Under the pieces are notes generated by a model that worked only from the letters and a program-made list of their open reading frames with translations, ran no database searches and was not told the origin of the DNA. A program made the translations under genes and the position numbers. A stretch of 36,314 nucleotides of DNA, from NCBI GenBank assembly GCA_949286215.1, contig CASDYX010000026.1, forward strand, positions 1-36,314, written 5' to 3'. Below, piece by piece: positions 18,734-24,593 of this stretch (its first letter is position 1; every line of letters begins with the position of its first letter). Source of the stretch: an uncultured Pseudomonadota bacterium (lineage in GTDB: Bacteria > Pseudomonadota > Alphaproteobacteria > RF32 > CAG-239).

Positions 18734-19015
18734 ATGAGTTACGAAAAAGTCGAAATTGACTTAAATCAAAAAGTAAAAAAAGCAGTGATAGGCGGAGGCT
18801 TAGTCTTAGCAGGATTTTTGGCTGGTAAATCAGAGCCGACTGTAACGATGGAAGAAATTGACGGCAAAAAGGCGCAAGTTGTGCATATTGATGGTTATGG
18901 TAATGCAGCTGTTGCCACTTTAGCAGGGACACTAGCGTTGTCAGCAGGAGTGTTTAGCAAAGAAAACCGCAAAAAAATTGTCAACACTTTTAACAAATAT
19001 TGTGGACGTGATTAA
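18734..19015 (+). CDS. Hypothetical small membrane protein, 93 aa
   Basis: No family recognised. Two Gly/Ala-rich hydrophobic stretches (about residues 17-31, AVIGGGLVLAGFLAG, and 58-74, NAAVATLAGTLALSAGVF) could form a membrane hairpin with a charged linker between (MEEIDGKKAQVVHIDGYG); the C-terminus is basic. The ATG has a good ribosome binding site (AGGAGA). The stop overlaps the next start as TAATG, so the two genes are translationally coupled. Confidence 0.78.
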   Translation: MSYEKVEIDLNQKVKKAVIGGGLVLAGFLAGKSEPTVTMEEIDGKKAQVVHIDGYGNAAVATLAGTLALSAGVFSKENRKKIVNTFNKYCGRD

Positions 19016-19365
19016 TGTCAGGATATTCCACAGAGAAAAAGTTTGTAATAGCGGAAGGTGAGGGTGAGCAACTTTACTTCTTTATTGAGGCTAAAAAGAA
19101 TCACCCGGATGAACCACGGATAATTTATGATGGTCATGACCATGCAATATTTTTGCGTTCTCCTGAAGAAAAAATCATTTTAGACTATATTCATCCAGAG
19201 GTTCGTGAGCAATTGCGTAAGGCTCACCGAGTTGTTATGGTTGAGACGATTTTAGAAAACATCAAAGAAAGTTACTATGCCGAAATGCAAATGGTAGAAA
19301 AGATACCTGTAGATTGGAGTAAAATCGGCTTAAAGACTTGGGAAGAGGTTGCACTGAAAAAATAA
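19015..19365 (+). CDS. Hypothetical protein, 116 aa
   Basis: Unknown family, soluble and acidic. An N-terminal beta-rich part (KFVIAEGEGEQLYFFIEA; RIIYDGHDHAIFLRS) precedes a helical part with paired charges (HPEVREQLRKAHRVVMVETI). Its start overlaps the stop of the 93-aa membrane protein by one base, so the pair probably acts together. No terminator is visible before the tRNA gene 66 bases downstream. Confidence 0.75.
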   Translation: MSGYSTEKKFVIAEGEGEQLYFFIEAKKNHPDEPRIIYDGHDHAIFLRSPEEKIILDYIHPEVREQLRKAHRVVMVETILENIKESYYAEMQMVEKIPVDWSKIGLKTWEEVALKK

Positions 19366-19431
19366 ATTGCACAACCAAAAAAGTGCTTGCAATTTATTTA
19401 AAGTTAGCATATTAAAAAAAGTACTTTACAT

Positions 19432-19507
19432 GGTCCCATCGTCTAGTGGCCTAGGACGCGGCCCTCTCAAGGCTGCAACACGGGTTCAAATCCCGTTGGG
19501 ATCACCA
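19432..19507 (+). tRNA. tRNA-Glu (anticodon CTC)
   Basis: All arms can be folded: acceptor GGTCCCA with TGGGATC, anticodon stem CGGCC/GGCTG around loop CTCTCAA (anticodon CTC at 19466-19468), and T arm ACGGG-TTCAAAT-CCCGT. Discriminator A and an encoded CCA complete it. A terminator follows 8 bases later. The last 19 bases recur at 20519-20537. Confidence 0.95.
19489..19507 (+). repeat. Direct repeat, copy 1: tRNA-Glu 3' end (candidate att site)
   Basis: AATCCCGTTGGGATCACCA, the T-arm and acceptor 3' part of the tRNA, is repeated exactly at 20519-20537. Such duplications of a tRNA 3' end are typical of att sites left by tyrosine-integrase elements. Confidence 0.6.
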
Positions 19508-19514
19508 ATTCAAA

Positions 19515-19548
19515 CAGCAGTCATGAAAATGGCTGCTTTTTCTTTTAT
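19515..19548 (+). terminator. Intrinsic terminator of tRNA-Glu
   Basis: AGCAGTCAT / ATGGCTGCT with loop GAAA (one G-T pair), then TTTTTCTTTT. Confidence 0.75.
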
Positions 19549-19565
19549 TTCCAAGGCTTTTAGCG

Positions 19566-19641
19566 AGTTCGGATGTTTAATTTTCAAAAATAGTCATTTT
19601 TTCAAAAATAGTCATTTTTTCAATTTGTCCGAACTTTTTTA
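19566..19641 (+). repeat. Tandem 18-base repeat inside a long hairpin
   Basis: Two perfect head-to-tail copies of an 18-base unit (TCAAAAATAGTCATTTTT) lie at about 19584-19619. They are enclosed by an inverted repeat, AGTTCGGA (19566-19573) and TCCGAACT (19628-19635), followed by a T run. The form suggests a terminator-like or small-RNA structure. Together with the tRNA terminator it fills the 189 bases between the tRNA and the acetyltransferase. Confidence 0.55.
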
Positions 19642-19696
19642 ATCTTGTTTATTTTTTTCAATATGTTAAAAATATTAATATAGCTGTTTTTAATCT

Positions 19697-20212
19697 CTAA
19701 ACAATTCCAAAAGCATCATCATATTTTATTACTCCGTTTAGTGGCTGCGGATTATTATCAAAGCTGATTGCCATAAAATTTTCATCTGCTACATCAAAAG
19801 GAGGCACTATTCCATATTGACTAGCCGGAACATATCCAGCTTTTGAATAATAGGAAAAAAAACCTAAGACTATAGAATAATTATATCCTAAATTTTGTGC
19901 GATTTTATGTCCTTCTTGAATTAAAGCTTGTCCTATTCCTTGTTTTTGAAACTCAGGTAAAACAGATAACGGCGCAAGCGCTAAAACCTCTGTTGTATTA
20001 ATCATTGCTTTTGTAAAAAGGATATGCCCAACTATCTTATTCTCAACTATTGCAACAAGTGATAGCTCAGGGACAAAAGATTGACTTTTACGCAGTTTTA
20101 CGACTAAATCTTGTTCATTCCCATCGCTATGTTTTGCAGATTTAAATGCTTCGATTATAACATGATAGACTTGAGCATAGTCTTCTTTTTGCTCTGTTCT
20201 AATGACTAACAT
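19697..20212 (-). CDS. GNAT family N-acetyltransferase (YhbS-like)
   Basis: 171 aa from the ATG at 20212, which has ribosome binding site AAGGAA; an in-frame ATG 21 bases upstream lacks one. The acetyl-CoA motif A is VLPEFQKQGIGQALIQEG (Q-x-x-G-x-G/A type), preceded by a strand ending LAPLSV and followed by a motif-B-like SIVLGFFSYYSKAGY. The overall layout resembles YhbS-type acetyltransferases; the substrate is unknown. The gene is alone on the minus strand between the tRNA-Glu and the partial copy of its 3' end, so it may be cargo brought in by a lost integrative element. Confidence 0.88.
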   Translation of the reverse strand: MLVIRTEQKEDYAQVYHVIIEAFKSAKHSDGNEQDLVVKLRKSQSFVPELSLVAIVENKIVGHILFTKAMINTTEVLALAPLSVLPEFQKQGIGQALIQEGHKIAQNLGYNYSIVLGFFSYYSKAGYVPASQYGIVPPFDVADENFMAISFDNNPQPLNGVIKYDDAFGIV

Positions 20213-20308
20213 TTTCCTTACTTCCCTTAACATATTCTATATTTTTAATTTAACATTATTATATTAATATGATGTAAAATGGACTCGTAAACCGTGAGTT
20301 AAGCATCA

Positions 20309-20352
20309 CCAATACAAAAACACCCTCTATTATGAGGGTGTTTTTGTATTGG
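20309..20352. repeat. Strong hairpin bounded by CCA and TGG
   Basis: A perfect 19-bp stem (CCAATACAAAAACACCCTC paired with its complement) has loop TATTAT. It is preceded on the plus strand by GCATCA, giving a tRNA-like ...ATCACCA end. On the minus strand it is preceded by a degenerate tRNA 3' part ending TTTCCA. It could work as a bidirectional terminator. Confidence 0.7.
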
Positions 20353-20405
20353 AAATAGCCCATAGGATTTGAACCCGTAAGGGAGCGCTAAGCACAAGAG
20401 CAAAT
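20323..20405. repeat. 83-base direct repeat, copy 1 (contains tRNA-like remnant on minus strand)
   Basis: Nearly identical to 20703-20786. It comprises the right arm of the hairpin, then a 27-base perfectly conserved block (20364-20390) containing GGATTTGAACCCG. Its reverse complement, CGGGTTCAAATCC, is a tRNA T-arm sequence. An AGCGCTCCCTT segment like a tRNA anticodon-stem arm lies directly beside it. The anticodon loop is missing, so this is a tRNA fragment rather than a gene. Confidence 0.65.
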
Positions 20406-20420
20406 GATTTTGCTCTTGTG
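20393..20420. repeat. Inverted repeat, 12-bp stem
   Basis: CACAAGAGCAAA / TTTGCTCTTGTG with loop TGAT. It is not followed by a T run, so it is more likely part of a repeat element than a terminator. Confidence 0.6.
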
Positions 20421-20518
20421 TCTGCAAGCTCTTTGTAACATCTTATCGAGCAAGGGAAAAAATTTTTTCCCACCGCGAGATTAGATGCCAAAGTAACAAG
20501 CAATGCAGTGCATTGCGT

Positions 20519-20577
20519 AATCCCGTTGGGATCACCATTAAAAAAAGCGCCAAAACGGCGCTTTTTTTAATGGTGAT
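20519..20577. repeat. Second copy of tRNA-Glu 3' end fused to a 21-bp hairpin
   Basis: Bases 20519-20537 match the last 19 bases of tRNA-Glu exactly. A hairpin of 21 bp (ATCACCATTAAAAAAAGCGC... with its complement, loop AAAAC) spans 20531-20577 and includes the ATCACCA end in its stem, so both strands read ATCACCA into the hairpin. Between this and the hairpin at 20393-20420, and on to 20690, small palindromes (GCAATGCA-G-TGCATTGC at 20501-20517; GGTTTGC...GCAAACC at about 20657-20677) are found, but no gene. Confidence 0.65.
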
Positions 20578-20702
20578 GCGTAGACTTATTACCCAAGGAG
20601 GAATGCGAAAGCTTTCCGAAATTGGGGTTACAAGTCAAGTGCCCGAAGCAAAGTTAGGTTTGCACCAGGGGCAAACCTTACGAAGCAAGACACCAATGTT
20701 TC

Positions 20703-20786
20703 CCCTCTATTATGAGGGTGTTTTTGTATTGGAAAGATATCCCAAGGATTTGAACCCGTAAGGGAGCGCTAGGCAAAAGAGCAAAT
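20703..20786. repeat. 84-base direct repeat, copy 2
   Basis: Second copy of 20323-20405, 380 bases downstream, with the same conserved 27-base block at 20745-20771. Its hairpin left arm is degraded (CACCAATGTTTCCCCTC). Reading the minus strand, CGGGTTCAAATCC then TTGGGAT resembles the tRNA-Glu 3' half more closely than copy 1 does. Confidence 0.65.
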
Positions 20787-20796
20787 ATTAAAATTC

Positions 20797-20824
20797 TTTA
20801 CTTTTGCAAAGATACGCCTATAAT
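20797..20824 (+). promoter_or_regulatory. Predicted sigma70-type promoter
   Basis: TTTACT (20797-20802), 16-base spacer, consensus TATAAT (20819-20824). It lies just after the repeat mosaic and about 45 bases before the ATG at 20870. Confidence 0.55.
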
Positions 20825-20869
20825 GCTGACAAAATTAAGTATTATGTCAAACATTAAATATTATTGCGT

Positions 20870-21073
20870 ATGGAGAATTTTTCAGACATTTTTACTCAGA
20901 TTAGGACTTTTCTGAACTCATATTGGTTTCCGCTATGCGTGGCCATCATTGGCATTATTGCTTTTGCGATAATGTATTTCAAAGCCAATCGCGACGTTGA
21001 TAAATACCGTAAAGAAGTTCAGCAAAAAATTGTTGATGAGGCTTATGCGGAACATAACAAAAAGAAACAGTAA
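20870..21073 (+). CDS. Small single-pass membrane protein, 67 aa
   Basis: Unknown family. One transmembrane helix (about residues 18-38, WFPLCVAIIGIIAFAIMYF) is followed by a charged amphipathic helix (NRDVDKYRKEVQQKIVDEA) and a KKK tail, a layout typical of small inner-membrane scaffold or regulator proteins. The ATG at 20870 is preferred over a TTG two codons upstream. It has its own promoter and terminator and no visible ribosome binding site. Confidence 0.72.
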   Translation: MENFSDIFTQIRTFLNSYWFPLCVAIIGIIAFAIMYFKANRDVDKYRKEVQQKIVDEAYAEHNKKKQ

Positions 21074-21096
21074 AATCAAAAAAAACTCCAAATTCT

Positions 21097-21125
21097 AAAG
21101 CGCCCTAATCGGCGCTTTTTTCTTT
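21097..21125 (+). terminator. Intrinsic terminator
   Basis: AAAGCGCC / GGCGCTTT with loop CTAATC, then a T run. Confidence 0.85.
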
Positions 21126-21127
21126 AA

Positions 21128-21156
21128 TTTACAACAATGGAAAATTGTTCTATAAT
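21128..21156 (+). promoter_or_regulatory. Strong predicted sigma70-type promoter
   Basis: TTTACA (21128-21133), 17-base spacer, consensus TATAAT (21151-21156). An in-frame ATG at 21145 falls inside this promoter, so the true start of the next gene is the ATG at 21190. No terminator is seen before 23742, so it may drive three genes. Confidence 0.7.
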
Positions 21157-21189
21157 AAAGAAAATTATTCAATTACAGAAAGCCTAACC

Positions 21190-22236
21190 ATGAAAATAGA
21201 AGATTTTGAATTATTGATAGATAACTGTGAGATAACAGCAGATGAAGACAAAGTATATTTTACGCCATATTCAAATAAGGATAATCAAAGAGTTGCCCAA
21301 ATTCTTGTGGATGAAAAGATGAATGATTTATCCGTCGATGGTTTTAATCAAATTGTTGAACAAAAATGGCCGACTTATCAAGCAAGAAAAAAGGTTAAAC
21401 AGCAAAAACTTGATAGATATAACAAAATGACTACGGAAGAAATTGCGAAACTTCCGATGGAAGATAAAGTTGAATATCTTGAGCTCTTGTTTCCACGAAA
21501 GATGACTAAAGCACAAGTTATAGATATTTGTGAACAAAATGAGGAAAACATTCGCGCCTGCTTGTTTAATTTAGACTTTCCGCAAAGCTTTTGGCAAAAA
21601 GAACAAAAGCAAGCCGACCGCTATGTGGCTTTGATTGCTAATTCTCCCGAACTTGTTGAAAAATTGCAAAATTGGCCCAATACGAGCTTGGATGACAAAA
21701 AAAATGTTATTAAGCAGTCTTTGAAAATTTTTGAATATGTTTATGGAACCGCTCCCAAATTGGAATTCTATACGGAAGCGCAAGAAAGAGAAAGATTGGT
21801 TAAATTAGGTTTTCCTAAAGATACGCATATCAATGCGGCCTACTTCAAAGATGGAAAAATTTATTTTAACGAAGAAAGGCTACAAACAAGTGAAAATTTC
21901 TTTGCTGTTTCTGTCCCGTTTCATGAAGGCACACATTATAGACAAGACAGAGAGAGTTTTGGCAATCCTCTGATGGATAGACTTTTTAACTCTAAAGCGA
22001 ATTATGCCACAATTTATGAAAATCAGCTCAATAATCAAGAAGATAAAAATTACAAAGACTTATATACGATGATGCCAGATGAAGTTCATGCCTACGGTCT
22101 GCAAAAATATATGGAAAATGCGCTTATGGAAAAGGCAAGATTGGAAAGATCACAAAATAATGATACGAAAATAGTGAAAAACATTCACAATAAAGGTTAT
22201 AGCATGTCAAAAGTCAATCAATACCGCAGTAGGTAA
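21190..22236 (+). CDS. Predicted HExxH zinc metallopeptidase, 348 aa
   Basis: No family recognised by name. The motif PFHEGTHYRQD (His245, Glu246, His249) is a canonical HExxH zinc site. 49 residues later PDEVHAYGLQKYM supplies Glu298, in the E-x-x-A-x-G/D context that gives the third ligand in many gluzincin-like peptidases. The first 200 residues are helical and charged, with MTTEEIAKLPMEDKVEYLEL suggesting a protein-interaction region. There is no signal peptide, so it acts in the cytoplasm or is exported by a dedicated system. It lies 14 bases upstream of the next orphan, forming an operon. Comparable motifs occur in toxin and effector peptidases, but the target cannot be told from sequence. 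Confidence 0.78.
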   Translation: MKIEDFELLIDNCEITADEDKVYFTPYSNKDNQRVAQILVDEKMNDLSVDGFNQIVEQKWPTYQARKKVKQQKLDRYNKMTTEEIAKLPMEDKVEYLELLFPRKMTKAQVIDICEQNEENIRACLFNLDFPQSFWQKEQKQADRYVALIANSPELVEKLQNWPNTSLDDKKNVIKQSLKIFEYVYGTAPKLEFYTEAQERERLVKLGFPKDTHINAAYFKDGKIYFNEERLQTSENFFAVSVPFHEGTHYRQDRESFGNPLMDRLFNSKANYATIYENQLNNQEDKNYKDLYTMMPDEVHAYGLQKYMENALMEKARLERSQNNDTKIVKNIHNKGYSMSKVNQYRSR

Positions 22237-22250
22237 GGAAATTATAATTT

Positions 22251-22748
22251 ATGCTCAAAATGTATCACTATGCCAAAAAAGGTAATACCATCTTGCAAGA
22301 TGGCTTGCTTGGAATCAAGAAGAGCGGGCGAAGTTTGCGCCCCTATATTCACCGCGCCGGAAGCGAGAATCCCGAAGACGTTTATCGGTGGTTGGAGAGT
22401 ACTTTTGAAGGAAGAAGTAATTCTATTTCTTGCCTGACCGAGAAGATTGTTTGGCAAAATCACGATCCCGTCTTAAAAGCAATTGTTGAAAACAGTGAGC
22501 TGTTTTCGTTTGATGTTGAATGTTTGGTTAAAGACCAAATTGTGACAGCCATTTGGTGTAAAGAAAGCTCTTCTGCCGGCGGTTATAATGAAGTATTTAG
22601 AAAAGTTGAATTAAAAGATGTAGATTTAACGCCTCTTCCTTGGAAAAGGTGTGACAGTAAAGCCGATTTACTTTTTGGTGCTGTCAGACATTATCTGTTG
22701 GTCTTAAAAGACGGCTATATCCCACCCAAATACCTGCAAAAAGAATAA
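22251..22748 (+). CDS. Hypothetical protein with ADP-ribosyltransferase-like N-terminal motif
   Basis: 165 aa, unknown family. The beginning, MYHYAKKGNTILQDGLLGIK, resembles the YH.T...N...IL..GLL entry of DarT-like and other ADP-ribosyltransferase folds, but I cannot identify the later catalytic residues, so this is only suggestive. The middle holds conserved-looking aromatic and acidic residues (ENPEDVYRWLEST, LFSFDVECLV) and the C-terminus AVRHYLLVLKDGYIPPKYL. An ATG at 22260 is an alternative start. It lies between the HExxH protein (14-base gap) and the GNAT-like protein (10-base gap). Confidence 0.72.
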   Translation: MLKMYHYAKKGNTILQDGLLGIKKSGRSLRPYIHRAGSENPEDVYRWLESTFEGRSNSISCLTEKIVWQNHDPVLKAIVENSELFSFDVECLVKDQIVTAIWCKESSSAGGYNEVFRKVELKDVDLTPLPWKRCDSKADLLFGAVRHYLLVLKDGYIPPKYLQKE

Positions 22749-22758
22749 AAATAACATT

Positions 22759-23742
22759 ATGTATTCAAGGTTTTATCGTAAAATGTTAAACTTAGAAACG
22801 ATATTAAATAACTTTAATTTTTCAAAAATTCCACTAGAGTTACTCAAAGAAAATGTAACTAAAGAAACAGCCAAAGCTTGGTTTGATAATTTTGATTGGA
22901 ATGAGGCAATAGATTTTTATGGGTTGAGAAAACATCAAAAATTTATGAGTATGTTTGATGATTATTTAAAACATTTTCGTGAAAATAATAATCTTGCAAT
23001 TGCTGTTTATGTAATACATCACTATTTGTTCGCTGATAAAAAATATGGATGGGATCATACTATTGAACGCAATAATGCTGATATGTTTCCGGCGTTAGTT
23101 TTGTTGTCGGGTTGGCAAACACACCTTGCAAATATGAAACAACATAATTTTGACAACACACAAATAGAAAAACATAAAGCAAGAATATATGAATGTTGTA
23201 CAATCGGTTTTGACACCTATGGCTTGGATGGAATAGAATGTTCTCAACTAATCTGGGGTAGCATTTTTATTAATGCACATATTGTTGAAATTGGGCGCTT
23301 GCAGTATGAAGTTAAAAAATTTGAATATTCAATACCCAATTTACAAATTCATCCAAAGTTTTGCATTGGCATTCATATTTTTAGAGGCGAAAAATTGCAT
23401 AAAGCAGCAGTTGACGCTTCACTTAAAGAGGCTAGATTAACAATACCAACATATTTTAAAGAATTAGGAACACAGCCGAAGTTTTTTATTCATTCTTGGC
23501 TGTTGGCTCAAAATCTTGATAATTATTTAAATCCAGACAGTAATATAAGTTATTTTAGAAAACTTTTTGAAATACTAAATTACACCAACACAACTTCAAT
23601 CGTAAAATTCTTATATAACACAACATCAGATGATATCTCCGCTTATGCAGAAGATACATCTTTACGCCGCCAAGTAAAACAAGCAATGCAACAAGGAATA
23701 AAATTTTACGATGGCATAGGTCTTTTGAAAGAGAATGAATAA
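22759..23742 (+). CDS. Acyltransferase-domain protein (NAT_N / GNAT_C-like)
   Basis: 327 aa. The C-terminal half has the features of the GNAT-like C-terminal domain (PF18164): FCIGIHIFRGEKLHKAAVDA, a helix, FFIHSWLLAQNL and NPDSNISYFRKLFEIL. The N-terminal half fits the matching NAT_N domain (PF18082). Such proteins are annotated as acyltransferase-domain proteins with no known substrate. Third gene of the operon beginning at 21190. The leader (AATAACATTATG) has no Shine-Dalgarno sequence. An ATG at 22783 is a possible alternative start. Confidence 0.75.
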   Translation: MYSRFYRKMLNLETILNNFNFSKIPLELLKENVTKETAKAWFDNFDWNEAIDFYGLRKHQKFMSMFDDYLKHFRENNNLAIAVYVIHHYLFADKKYGWDHTIERNNADMFPALVLLSGWQTHLANMKQHNFDNTQIEKHKARIYECCTIGFDTYGLDGIECSQLIWGSIFINAHIVEIGRLQYEVKKFEYSIPNLQIHPKFCIGIHIFRGEKLHKAAVDASLKEARLTIPTYFKELGTQPKFFIHSWLLAQNLDNYLNPDSNISYFRKLFEILNYTNTTSIVKFLYNTTSDDISAYAEDTSLRRQVKQAMQQGIKFYDGIGLLKENE

Positions 23743-23768
23743 GATACTTTGAGGTATAAAAATAGCAA

Positions 23769-23796
23769 TTGACAAGAGACATAAAGTCTGTATAAC
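23769..23796 (+). promoter_or_regulatory. Predicted sigma70-type promoter
   Basis: TTGACA (23769-23774), 16-base spacer, TATAAC (23791-23796), upstream of the membrane-anchored orphan. Confidence 0.6.
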
Positions 23797-23874
23797 GAAA
23801 CCTAATTGATTATAATTATGTTTCACAACAGAGGATCCGGTCAAATAAGCCTCTTAAAATATTCCGGTATAATT

Positions 23875-24441
23875 ATGGATAAAGAACTTCTCATAAAGGC
23901 AATTATCGTAGCTGCAGTTCTTTTTATTTTGCTTTTAATTGTGGCAATAAGGGGTATCACACGAACCCACAAAGAGCTCTCCGGTAAACCTGGTGCCTAT
24001 AAAGGTCCGGCAGGAGAACCGCAATGGAATGGACAGTTACCAACACGCGTGGATGATTATGTTAAGCCGCGCTATGTGTATGAAAATCTGGTCGAAAGTA
24101 CGGATTATCAGCCCGCCAACGGAAGAATTATCGGGTATCGCATAAGTCCTGAGCTCGTAATTCATAGTCGCTTGCAAGAAGGTGTCAATCCCCCGAAACT
24201 TCAGGACTACATCCAGCGTCTGGGAGGAAAGTTGATGTCGCCCGCAGATGTCTTACAATTAAAAGAAAATTGGCAAGCCGTCTCTGCCTTGCGTGAAAGA
24301 GCAGGGGATAAGCCTTTGAAAGTCAAAAAGTTCTGGTGCCAGAAAGACGGTTATCCTTATCTAGTCAACCTTGAACTCGAACAGTTAGAGGATGCCATTG
24401 GTTATTCAGACGCATTTTATTCACTCATTTTGAAGAGATAA
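23875..24441 (+). CDS. Membrane-anchored hypothetical protein, 188 aa
   Basis: No family recognised. From the ATG at 23875 it has an N-terminal membrane helix (about residues 7-25, IKAIIVAAVLFILLLIVAI), then a soluble domain of about 155 residues with Pro/Gly-rich linker (GKPGAYKGPAGEPQWNG) and a C-terminal FWCQKDGYPYLVNLELEQLE. Another ATG at 23818, in frame, has a nearly identical context (ATAATTATG) and would add 19 residues before the helix; the sequence does not decide between them. Own promoter and terminator. Confidence 0.75.
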   Translation: MDKELLIKAIIVAAVLFILLLIVAIRGITRTHKELSGKPGAYKGPAGEPQWNGQLPTRVDDYVKPRYVYENLVESTDYQPANGRIIGYRISPELVIHSRLQEGVNPPKLQDYIQRLGGKLMSPADVLQLKENWQAVSALRERAGDKPLKVKKFWCQKDGYPYLVNLELEQLEDAIGYSDAFYSLILKR

Positions 24442-24454
24442 AACACACTTCAAA

Positions 24455-24490
24455 AAAACAGCTCTCATTAGTCTTTGAGGGCTGTTTTTA
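24455..24490 (+). terminator. Intrinsic terminator
   Basis: AAAACAGCTCTCA / TGAGGGCTGTTTT (one G-T pair), 8-base loop, T-rich end. Confidence 0.85.
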
Positions 24491-24530
24491 CTTAAAGCAG
24501 ATTAAAATTTGTGTAAAAAACAATCAAACG

Positions 24531-24559
24531 TTGTTTCCATTACGCCCTAATGCTATAGT
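24531..24559 (+). promoter_or_regulatory. Predicted sigma70-type promoter of the ABC exporter
   Basis: TTGTTT (24531-24536), 17-base spacer, TATAGT (24554-24559). Confidence 0.65.
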
Positions 24560-24593
24560 TACATCAAGTGAGTGCAAATAAAGGAGCAAAAAC

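Noticed and set aside
19367..19642. 91-codon open frame running across the tRNA-Glu gene
   Set aside because: It includes the tRNA and its terminator and has no start signal, so it is spurious.
20352..20400. Functional second tRNA gene on the minus strand
   Set aside because: A T-arm and part of another arm are present, but no anticodon loop and no paired acceptor stem can be built.
20513..20761. 82-codon open frame in the repeat mosaic
   Set aside because: It reads through hairpin arms and tRNA fragments, has no ribosome binding site, and ends inside the second repeat copy.
20323..20786. CRISPR array
   Set aside because: Only two repeat copies, 380 bases apart, with no spacer-repeat periodicity and no cas genes.
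19508..20870. Insertion sequence
   Set aside because: No transposase frame, no terminal inverted repeats bounding the whole interval and no target duplication; the duplicated sequence is a tRNA 3' end instead.
22251..22748. Confident DarT or other ADP-ribosyltransferase assignment
   Set aside because: Only the N-terminal YH...IL..GLL pattern fits; no catalytic Glu or R-S-E type motif could be placed by eye.
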